DNA of 64,000 nt from Torulaspora globosa (lineage: Eukaryota > Ascomycota > Saccharomycetes > Saccharomycetales > Saccharomycetaceae), in assembly GCF_014133895.1 (NCBI RefSeq), contig NC_050728.1, positions 1,054,001 to 1,118,000 on the forward strand. Direction: 5' to 3'. The notes below the pieces were generated by a model. The model saw nothing but the letters and a program-made list of their open reading frames with translations, did not search any database and had not been told where the DNA came from. Made by a program: the position numbers and the translations under genes. Positions 9,882 through 17,505 of the stretch are shown piece after piece. Positions within the stretch are counted from its first letter, which is position 1. Each line of letters starts with the position of its first letter.

Positions 9882-10715
9882 ATGAAGCCCAAGATCGGAG
9901 GCCGCGTATGGCGGGGCAAGACCCTCGGTGATAAGGACATAAATACGGCGTCAGCAGCGGCCTACCTCGATAAGAAACAGTTCAAAGGGTTTAAGAATGA
10001 CTGGGATGGAAAAGAGAATACAGAGCCAAACATTGCCCAGAAATCCGACATCTTTTCCGAAGAAGCAGATCTGACTGCAATCCTCGAGCAAAAGTTCGAT
10101 GAAAGAAGTGGTCCATTCTTGACATCCGAAAACCTTGCCACCTTACAAAATGAACTGATAAAAAGGGAGGTAGAACAATACTGTTGTGGTCATCCCTTAT
10201 GCAGCATTAATAATAGACGTCAGATACCCTTACGCCTGTGGTTTCTTTTTGAGCTAGAGATGCTGGAGGATAGCGGAACCAACTTCAGAAACCTCTGCTA
10301 TCACAACCAAGTTTACCGAGAAATTGACCGGGAGTGGAAGATGCAAAATCTGCTCCAAAATCAGCATATACCCTCTGATTGCGAATTTTTTCCCATTCAG
10401 CAACTGAAAATACACGACATCGAGCTTGACCGAAATCATGAAGAGTCCACTACAGGGAAATTGCAGGCAGGGGTTGAAAATCTCATCGAGAAAGATGATC
10501 GTAAATTACTCCCTACATTGTTATCTAAAAGGAACATGAGATCAGTCTTTGATCACACCCCTGTAAGGGCAAGCAAGATTCTGTCAACTGAATTGCCATC
10601 GGACTCTGCAGATCTGCAAGAAACAAGCACTGCACAAAAAGAGAGAAAATGCATGCTACTTAATAAGCTGAGTCTTTTACATGGGTGCGATTCCACTAAA
10701 CACCCTGATAAGTAG
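9882..10715 (+). CDS. MAM1: Monopolin subunit Mam1
   Basis: A protein of 277 residues (S. cerevisiae Mam1 302). Mam1 is made in meiosis I and, with Csm1, Lrs4 and casein kinase Hrr25, clamps sister kinetochores so that they attach to the same pole. The recognisable core is about residues 100-165. There CCGHPLCSINNRR is followed by RLWFLFELEMLED, then NLRxxCYHNxVYxxIDxEWKMxN; these Cys and aromatic residues are the conserved part of the family, and the termini diverge fast. It lies next to the Nup157-type gene, as in S. cerevisiae. The neighbour expected on its other side, GLE2, is absent: gene order breaks immediately downstream. Confidence 0.9.
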   Translation: MKPKIGGRVWRGKTLGDKDINTASAAAYLDKKQFKGFKNDWDGKENTEPNIAQKSDIFSEEADLTAILEQKFDERSGPFLTSENLATLQNELIKREVEQYCCGHPLCSINNRRQIPLRLWFLFELEMLEDSGTNFRNLCYHNQVYREIDREWKMQNLLQNQHIPSDCEFFPIQQLKIHDIELDRNHEESTTGKLQAGVENLIEKDDRKLLPTLLSKRNMRSVFDHTPVRASKILSTELPSDSADLQETSTAQKERKCMLLNKLSLLHGCDSTKHPDK

Positions 10716-10792
10716 CTTCGAATCTGCGTATCGAGTTAATTTGTTTTCGTTCGTAATTTATAGAGGTCCACGACTCCCAATGACGAGCAACA

Positions 10793-11050
10793 ATGAAGAA
10801 TAAAATATTCGGCGAAGATCTCCACCGCTATAGACAGTTAAGCATGGTCGGCAAGGTCCATCTCGTTCTTGGGACTGATTGTGACGCCAACGTGTCAGTG
10901 GGCAGCGCAGGGTGGGACTCGGCGCTTGCGCGGTGGTGCGGAGTCTCGCTAGCCGCGTGCCGGTCTGCACGGGCGTGCTGTCGGCGCACTCGCTGGTGGC
11001 GGTTAAGGCCGCCCTGCTGCAGGGTATACCGCTGGCGTGCAACGCGCTAT
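10793..11050 (+). pseudogene. GC-rich orphan gene fragment, frameshifted and truncated
   Basis: This stretch is markedly GC-rich compared with its surroundings. From an ATG at 10793 one frame reads MVGKVHLVLGTDCD and so on for about 50 codons. A second frame then gives a smooth hydrophobic, protein-like run containing VPVCTGVLSAHSLVAVKAAL, which ends near 11050, exactly where the left flanking repeat of the WHO cluster starts. I do not recognise the protein. It looks like a real gene broken by a frameshift and cut off by the rearrangement. A coincidental GC-rich open frame cannot be excluded. Confidence 0.4.
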
Positions 11051-11052
11051 TT

Positions 11053-11101
11053 ACCCGAACATGCTCAACTGACAAGCTTTAAACTTGCACTTTTCAATCA
11101 C
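11053..11101. repeat. Left copy of ~48-bp direct repeat bounding the WHO/FBA1 cluster
   Basis: The first 31 bases (11053-11083, starting ACCCGAACATGCTC and ending CAAGCTTTAAA) are identical to 13512-13542. The similarity continues with small indels to CAATCAC at 11101. Read on the minus strand, this copy lies about 50 bp after the FBA1 stop codon, so it probably derives from the aldolase 3' untranslated region. Confidence 0.85.
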
Positions 11102-11153
11102 TTATCACTTAATCGATAGTTCACTTAAGCTATTCATTTGTCATAAAACTCAC

Positions 11154-11291
11154 TTACAAGGTGTTGGTGGTTCTGAAGTCTTCCAAGGCAACGGCAATTC
11201 TCTTGGACATGGTCTTTTCACCCTCTCTGACCCAGACTCTTGGGTCAAAGTACTTCTTGTTTGGACTGTCTTCTCCCGAGGGATTACTTCC
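11154..11291 (-). pseudogene. FBA1: FBA1 (fructose-bisphosphate aldolase) 3'-end fragment
   Basis: Reading the minus strand, the last ~45 codons of class II aldolase are intact. PNKKYFDPRVWVREGEKTM leads into an end in FRTTNTL and a TAA stop at 11154-11156, matching the C-terminus of yeast Fba1 closely. Homology stops abruptly at about 11291, where WHO sequence in the opposite orientation begins. No aldolase body is present anywhere in the window, so this cannot be a functional gene. Extra FBA1 3' ends are what WHO homing elements carry, since they replace the 3' end of FBA1 when they integrate. Codons are undamaged, suggesting recent origin. Confidence 0.92.
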
Positions 11292-11292
11292 C

Positions 11293-11475
11293 CATGAAAC
11301 ACTCAGGTCGATACTGAACAGATGCTCTTGTGAAAGGAAGCGAAACCCGAAAGTCCAGTGCTCCAGAGACAGAGATTTTGAAGAATTTGATTCCGATTAC
11401 CAATCGGAGGAAAATGAAAATGATCCTGAGGACAATGACGATTTATCAGGTATAATGGAGAGCTTTGAAGATGAT
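11293..11475 (+). repeat. Inverted repeat arm A (pairs with 11983-12163)
   Basis: Starts CATGAAACACTCAGGTCGAT, the exact reverse complement of the other arm's end, and runs about 180 bp with scattered substitutions to GAAGATGAT. The sharp left edge at 11293 abuts the FBA1 fragment. Confidence 0.85.
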
Positions 11476-11556
11476 CCGTCGAACAACTTCCCTTTCGTCA
11501 CGGATGAGCAGAATTGATTACGGAAAGACTTGAATCAAGAACGGATTTCAAAAACA
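11293..11556 (+). pseudogene. Inverted, internally deleted copy of a WHO C-terminal region
   Basis: On the plus strand this segment encodes, in mixed frames, the same acidic linker as the minus-strand WHO pseudogene (ENENDPEDNDDLSGIMESFE in both), then a shortened version of the Hint-like C-terminal end. It matches the reverse complement of 11983-12163 at roughly 90 percent and of 11798-11840 at 40 of 43 bases, but the DNA between those two blocks (about 140 bp) is reduced to about 35 bp. It is an inverted partial duplicate that lost an internal piece, placed head-on against the FBA1 fragment. Confidence 0.8.
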
Positions 11557-11559
11557 CTT

Positions 11560-13504
11560 CTCCTTAGGGATTGCCCCCCTGCAGTGGACTACTCCCACAT
11601 CGCTCACACTGGCGAGTAGCCTATCGAGCAACTTCCCTTGGCTTGAAGACCCTGTTGCAACGATCGTTACTACAACGCATATGAGTGCGCGAATAAGCAG
11701 TCCAGCAGGCCTTGCACATCCTGTCAAAAACATCCCCCCAACCAGGGAACCTTGCACCACCGTGATGTCGTTTTTGTATGGCATGATAGGCAACTCCTTT
11801 TGAAATCGGTTCTTGATTTAAGTCTTTCCGTAACCAATTCGGCAGTTGCACATATAATCTGTGACAAAAGTCCGGTTAGAGGTACCCGACAGTACCAGTC
11901 CTATGACAGCATCTTTACGACCTGGTATAATTTCAAATCTGAACTTGCCAAAATTGAATGTGCCATCTTCTTGTTCTTCCGCATCATCTTCAAAGCTTTC
12001 CATTATACCTGATAAATCGTCATTGTCCTCAGGATCATTTTCGTTTTCCGTCTTGGTAATCGGAATCAAATTCGTCAAAATCTCTGTCCCTGAGGTACAC
12101 CAATTTCGGGTTTCGCTTTCTTTCACAAGAGCATCTGTTCAGTATCGACCTGAGTGTTTCATGATTTGTCCCACCATATAGTGGAAAGTCCATAAATCAC
12201 TCTCTTTTAATCCATGACGCTCACTAAAGTTAGCGCCACGGAAATGGACGGAGACAGTCAAACCAAGAGAACGACCTATGAAGTTTACACCGTCTCCAAT
12301 AGGCGGGTAGACAGTCGCAATTTCCGCACGAATAGACCCGCCTTGGATATTGCATGAGCTATCAGAATCTATCAACCCTGCGAGAAAAGCTTCGCGCACC
12401 ACTATTTGCTCTGTTCGCATGAATAGAGGAACGCTCTTCAGGCCGTTTTTTTCTCCATTTTCCCAGAATCTCAATCCTTCCAGCACCTTAACTAGCGGGT
12501 TGTTTTTGTTCAAATTACGTACCGCGCCATTATAGGTGTGAAGGTATCCTTGTGCTCCAAGGCCGTTCCCACGCTCGGCTCTGAGAGTCATACCCCAAAC
12601 TTTTGCATTCTCGCGAAGTCTGGCGTTGACATCATGGTCTTCAGAGTTCAAAGCGATTTTTGCTCCTTTTCTGTGGCCGTCACCAATCCAGAAGCCTAAC
12701 AACCATGCCATGGCTTCAAGCTGCCGTGCAGTAATATTCCTCTCGAAACATTGCTCCAACCATGGCCCCAAGGCAGGTATCTCTATCGAGATAGGTTGTA
12801 AGATCATCGTAGAAGTAGCCGGACAAGTCGTCTGCCTCACATTGCCAATTAAAGCATCGTCCCTCGCTCCGTCAAACCATTGGCTTTACGTAGTCTAGGA
12901 ACTCCGACGCCTCGGTTGTCAGAGGGAATCGCCTCGTTTTTTCCTTGATGATCTTGATAATTCGACCATCCGTTGTTCGACGATCAGCCAGCTGAGACAC
13001 GGAAACCTACCTGAAACCTCCAGGCTCATTCTTGGCTATCTTGATCCCCTGTTTCGTGCTCAAAATCAGTTTTTGTCTCTTGGAGCATGTCATTTCGATT
13101 ATGCCCCAACGAGGGATCTTGCAAGTGTACGTAGTGGTTGGTCTTTTGTTGAATTGTGACCAAATCATCGTCACCTCTTAACACAGCCTCGACTTTTGCC
13201 GAACCTCCATGAGATGTGAGCACTTCATCGCCAGCTTTGATCTCTTCAATTGGCACGGTCTTCCAGTTGGCTAGGAAAAACTCTGTACCATGACTGGTCG
13301 AATGAGATGAAATCAGTCGCTCTTTTATACACCACAGGGATGGTGCAAATGTAGTGGCACCTTGTTTCAAAATTGGTGCAGAGCTTGAGCCTCAAAATGG
13401 TTTCAAATGACGAAACATCCGACCATCTCTCACTTTGATGCAAGAACCGGCGGAGCCAGTCAAGCCTCAATCGTTTTGCAACATCTAATGCGGAAGACAC
13501 CCAT
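11560..13504 (-). pseudogene. WHO: WHO/HO-family LAGLIDADG homing endonuclease pseudogene
   Basis: Read on the minus strand, the domain order is that of HO. (1) Around 13350-13026 is a Hint-like N-terminal part with IKAGDEVLTSHGGSAKV and VTIQQKTNH, close to the HO/VMA1-intein signature. (2) At 13020-12875 is a stretch with TTDGRIIKII and RRFPLTTE, which aligns with HO. (3) At 12840-12139 is the endonuclease domain with both LAGLIDADG blocks (AWLLGFWIGDG and FLAGLIDSDS), each keeping its acidic residue. (4) An acidic linker follows, then a Hint-like end (VIGLVLSGTSNRTF). (5) At 11740-11621 is a zinc-finger tail (CKACWTAYSRTHMRCSNDRC). Parts lie in different frames: at least four frame changes, a stop at 12872-12874 and one at 12139-12141, so it is dead. 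The nearby FBA1 3' fragment makes WHO more likely than HO itself. Confidence 0.88.
11983..12163 (-). repeat. Inverted repeat arm B (pairs with 11293-11475)
   Basis: Lies inside the minus-strand WHO pseudogene and covers the junction between the endonuclease domain and the acidic linker. It is the source-like copy, since the sequence continues as WHO on both sides here, unlike in arm A. Confidence 0.85.
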
Positions 13505-13511
13505 GACTTTC

Positions 13512-13559
13512 ACCCGAACATGCTCAACTGACAAGCTTTAAAGCTTGTATTTCAATCAC
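13512..13559. repeat. Right copy of ~48-bp direct repeat bounding the WHO/FBA1 cluster
   Basis: Shares 31 identical bases with 11053-11083, plus a degenerate extension to CAATCAC. It lies immediately upstream (minus strand) of the WHO pseudogene start and 170 bp before the SPF1 start codon. The distance between the repeat copies is 2459 bp. Confidence 0.85.
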
Positions 13560-13732
13560 CGGTGTGCTGTGGCCTGCAGGCGTGTTGGTATGATGTCGCT
13601 TAGCATCATCAGATACGTGGCCTTTTGGACAAGTTGGCGTGTGGCGAAAAGCGACGGTAGTAGATGATCAACAAGTCTTACTAGATAGTACTTCAAGCAT
13701 CTTTAGAGGCAATAGCGGTCATTTGATTTCAG

Positions 13733-16700
13733 ATGGCTCCGAAATCATTTGTTTCTAGTCCCCTTGTGAGGGATTCGAGACTCTTGGTGCCCAAACCGGT
13801 CTTTAGCAGGCCTTACGTGCTATTCTTCTTCCCACTTTATGCAACATTTGCGCATCTGTATCTCCAACAGTATGATCGTTACATTCAGGGCCCAGAGTGG
13901 ACATTTGTTTACCTTGGTGGGATTATTTCTTTGAATGTGTTGGTTATGTTGATGCCGGCGTGGAACGTGAGGATCGCGGCAGGCTTTAATTACTCCACCG
14001 CTGGTGATTTGGAGGAAGCTACCCACATTTTAATCCATACCACTGCAAACAATGGTTCAGATGGGATTGTCGAGATACAACGAGTTCAGGAAGTGGGAGA
14101 GCTTCAGATTTTCTTTCAATTTCAGAAGAAGAGGTTTTTATGGCACCAGGACGAGGGCGTTTTCTCATCTCCCAAGTTTTTGATCGATGAGTCTCCGAAA
14201 ATTGGCGAATTTCAGGACTTTAAAGGCCATTCTGGGGATTTGACTCATTTGAGAAGACTCTATGGGGAGAATTCTTTTGATATCCCGATCCCAACGTTTG
14301 TCGAATTGTTTAAGGAACATGCCGTTGCTCCTCTGTTTGTTTTCCAGGTGTTTTGCGTGGCTTTATGGTTGCTTGATGAGTTTTGGTACTACGCGCTCTT
14401 TAATCTCTTTATGATCGTCTCCATGGAAGGGGCAGCTGTTTTCCAGAGGTTGACCACTTTGAAGGAGTTCAGAACTATGGGAATCAAACCATATTGTATC
14501 AACGTTTACAGGAATGGCAAATGGTCTGAAATCCAGACCGATCAGTTGCTGCCAATGGATATTGTTTCGATTACCAGGACTGCCGAAGACAGCGCTATTC
14601 CTTGCGATCTGATTTTGATTGATGGGAGCTGCATCGTTAACGAGGCAATGCTGTCTGGTGAGTCGACTCCATTGCTAAAAGAATCAATCAGGCTTCGTCC
14701 AAAAGATGACTTTCTGCAGATTGAAGGCGTAGACAAGAACTCGGTGTTACATGGTGGTACGAAGGCATTGCAAGTTACCGCACCTGAAACTGAATCTCAC
14801 ATTCCATTGCCACAGGATGGAGGGGCTCTCGCGATAGTCACCAAGACAGGTTTTGAGACATCCCAAGGTTCTTTGGTTCGTGTCATGATCTACTCTGCCG
14901 AGCGTGTTTCTGTTGATAATAAAGAGGCATTGTACTTCATCTTATTCCTGTTAATTTTCGCTATTGTGGCATCGTGGTACGTCTGGGTCGAAGGTTCCAG
15001 AATGGGTAGAACTCAATCTAAACTGATTTTGGACTGTATTTTGATTATTACATCTGTCGTTCCACCAGAATTGCCAATGGAACTAACAATGGCTGTGAAT
15101 TCATCATTGGCAGCATTGGCTAAGTTCTACGTTTACTGTACGGAACCATTCAGGATTCCTTTAGCTGGTAGAATTGATGTCTGCTGCTTTGATAAAACCG
15201 GTACTTTAACTGGCGAAGACTTGGTCTTCGAAGGCTTAGCTGGTTTGTCTAATGATGTCTCTCAAATTCGTCACATGTTTACGGCTGAAGATGCGCCTGC
15301 AAGAACCGCCCTGGTTATTGGTGCTGCGCATGCGTTGGTAAGATTGGATGATGGCGAAATAGTCGGTGACCCAATGGAGAAGGCTACGCTAAGAGCACTT
15401 GATTGGAAAGTTGAACCTAAAGATACCGTTACAAAAACTGGAGTTGGAAAGATCGAAATTTTACGTCGGTTCCAATTCTCTTCTGCTTTGAAGAGATCTT
15501 CATCTATTGCTTCGCACAAGAATGAATTCTTTGCCGCCGTCAAGGGTGCACCTGAGACCATCCGTGAAAGGTTAGTTAATGTTCCTGAGAATTATGACAA
15601 AATTTACAAGTCTTTTACGCGCTCTGGTTCTAGAGTGTTGGCTCTTGCGTCGAAATCTCTGCCTCGTTTAAGCCAAAAGGAACTAGACGATATAACCCGT
15701 GAAGCAATTGAGCATGAATTGGAATTTAACGGATTCTTGATTTTTCACTGTCCGTTGAAGGAAGATGCTATTGAAACCATAAAGATGCTGAACGAGTCAT
15801 CCCACCGGTCAATCATGATTACTGGTGATAATCCATTAACTGCCGTTCACGTTGCCAAGGAGGTTGGCATTGTTGATAGAGAAACTTTGATCCTAGATCG
15901 TGCTGGCAAGGATGGAGAGGATGCTTTGGTGTTCCGCAATGTTGAGGAGACTATAGCCATTCCGTTTGATCCTGCCACCGATAAATTCGACCGCGTCAAG
16001 CTCTTTGATAAGTATGACCTTGCAGTAACTGGGCATTCACTGGGAGCATTAGAGGACCACCATCAGCTGAAAGATTTGATTCGTCATACTTGGGTCTACG
16101 CACGTGTGTCTCCTTCTCAGAAGGAGTTTATTTTAAATACACTCAAAGATATGTCCTATCAGACCTTAATGTGCGGTGATGGTACAAATGATGTTGGTGC
16201 TTTGAAACAGGCTCATGTTGGTGTCGCGCTGTTGAATGGTACTGAGGAAGGATTGAAGAAAATAGCCGATACTCGTAGAACTGAGAACATGAGGGCAATG
16301 TATTTGAAACAATGTGGTTTCTTTGAAAAATGGGGCCAACCTCAGCCACCTGTGCCCGAGCCAATTGCCCACTTGTTCCCACCTGGACCTAAAAATCCAC
16401 ACTATTTGAAAGCTTTGGAAAAAAATGGAAAGAAAATCACTCCCGAAATCAGGAAACTGGTGACAGAAGCCAATAATAAGCCAATTGAAAAGCTGGTAGC
16501 AAATAAAGGCACAACATCTGGTAAGGATGGAAATGATCTAGCGTCAATGCTGCTGAACAATGCTGGACAGTCCCAGGAGGATGAAGCACCAACTTTGAAG
16601 CTGGGTGATGCTTCCTGCGCTGCCCCATTCACATCAAAACTAGCTAATGTGTCAGCTGTTACCAATATTATTCGTCAGGGTCGTTGTGCTCTGGTAAACA

Positions 16701-17383
16701 CCATTCAAATGTACAAAATTTTGGCATTAAATTGTTTGATCAGCGCGTATTCTTTATCCGTTATCTACCTCGCTGGTGTAAAGTTTGGAGATGGTCAGGC
16801 AACCGTGTCAGGTCTACTTCTTTCTGTTTGCTTCTTAAGCATTTCCCGTGGTAAGCCGTTGCAGAAACTATCCAAATCTAGACCACAGGCTGGCATCTTT
16901 AACGTGTACATCATGGGTTCGATTTTATCCCAGTTTGCAGTTCACATCGTGACATTGATATACATCACCCTTGAGATTTACAAGCTTGAACCAAGAGAAC
17001 CTCAAGTTGACTTAGAGAAGAAGTTCGAACCCTCTTTACTGAATACTGGCATTTTCATCATTCAACTCGTGCAGCAGGTGTCGACCTTTGCTGTTAATTA
17101 TCAGGGGGAGCCGTTCAGAGAGAATATCAGGAACAACAAAGGTATGTACTGGGGCCTTCTTGGTGTTACTGGATTAGCCTTAGCGGGAGCTACCGAATTC
17201 GTCCCAGAGCTGAATGAGGCTATGAAGTTCGTTCCAATGGAAGAGTCCTTCAAGATAAAGTTAACCCTGACTTTGTTGATAGATTTTTTCGGCAGTTGGG
17301 CAGCCGAACATTTCTTCAAGTACTTCTTCATGGACGCTAGACCGGCAGATATTGCCGTGCGCACCGTTGAGATTGTCGGTTAG
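13733..17383 (+). CDS. SPF1: P5A-type ATPase Spf1 (ER transmembrane-helix dislocase)
   Basis: A protein of 1216 residues, against 1215 in S. cerevisiae. P5A ATPases sit in the ER membrane and extract mistargeted or wrongly inserted transmembrane helices; loss disturbs ER sterol, manganese and glycosylation homeostasis. The phosphorylated aspartate is in CCFDKTGTLTGE at Asp487. The membrane motif PPELPME just before it marks the P5A subclass. The actuator motif is SGEST, and the nucleotide/hinge motifs are MITGDNPLTA and CGDGTNDVGAL. Membrane segments occur in pairs at about 25-80 and 205-240, at 395-460, and as a cluster from 990 to 1200. The upstream side carries the WHO graveyard instead of the expected neighbour MCM3. 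Confidence 0.97.
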   Translation: MAPKSFVSSPLVRDSRLLVPKPVFSRPYVLFFFPLYATFAHLYLQQYDRYIQGPEWTFVYLGGIISLNVLVMLMPAWNVRIAAGFNYSTAGDLEEATHILIHTTANNGSDGIVEIQRVQEVGELQIFFQFQKKRFLWHQDEGVFSSPKFLIDESPKIGEFQDFKGHSGDLTHLRRLYGENSFDIPIPTFVELFKEHAVAPLFVFQVFCVALWLLDEFWYYALFNLFMIVSMEGAAVFQRLTTLKEFRTMGIKPYCINVYRNGKWSEIQTDQLLPMDIVSITRTAEDSAIPCDLILIDGSCIVNEAMLSGESTPLLKESIRLRPKDDFLQIEGVDKNSVLHGGTKALQVTAPETESHIPLPQDGGALAIVTKTGFETSQGSLVRVMIYSAERVSVDNKEALYFILFLLIFAIVASWYVWVEGSRMGRTQSKLILDCILIITSVVPPELPMELTMAVNSSLAALAKFYVYCTEPFRIPLAGRIDVCCFDKTGTLTGEDLVFEGLAGLSNDVSQIRHMFTAEDAPARTALVIGAAHALVRLDDGEIVGDPMEKATLRALDWKVEPKDTVTKTGVGKIEILRRFQFSSALKRSSSIASHKNEFFAAVKGAPETIRERLVNVPENYDKIYKSFTRSGSRVLALASKSLPRLSQKELDDITREAIEHELEFNGFLIFHCPLKEDAIETIKMLNESSHRSIMITGDNPLTAVHVAKEVGIVDRETLILDRAGKDGEDALVFRNVEETIAIPFDPATDKFDRVKLFDKYDLAVTGHSLGALEDHHQLKDLIRHTWVYARVSPSQKEFILNTLKDMSYQTLMCGDGTNDVGALKQAHVGVALLNGTEEGLKKIADTRRTENMRAMYLKQCGFFEKWGQPQPPVPEPIAHLFPPGPKNPHYLKALEKNGKKITPEIRKLVTEANNKPIEKLVANKGTTSGKDGNDLASMLLNNAGQSQEDEAPTLKLGDASCAAPFTSKLANVSAVTNIIRQGRCALVNTIQMYKILALNCLISAYSLSVIYLAGVKFGDGQATVSGLLLSVCFLSISRGKPLQKLSKSRPQAGIFNVYIMGSILSQFAVHIVTLIYITLEIYKLEPREPQVDLEKKFEPSLLNTGIFIIQLVQQVSTFAVNYQGEPFRENIRNNKGMYWGLLGVTGLALAGATEFVPELNEAMKFVPMEESFKIKLTLTLLIDFFGSWAAEHFFKYFFMDARPADIAVRTVEIVG

Positions 17384-17505
17384 AACACCAGGTCCCGTCA
17401 TCTTTTTTAAAAATTTGAAAAATTGGGATTCATGGGTCAAAGTCATTATAGATGAAACTTCTTTTGTAGTTTCTTTCAATAAACGTCATGAAACATAAAA
17501 ATCTT

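Noticed and set aside
10758..11075. Minus-strand reading of the GC-rich orphan fragment
   Set aside because: Gives a Ser/Thr/Arg-rich, non-protein-like sequence; the plus strand gives a smoother hydrophobic pattern.
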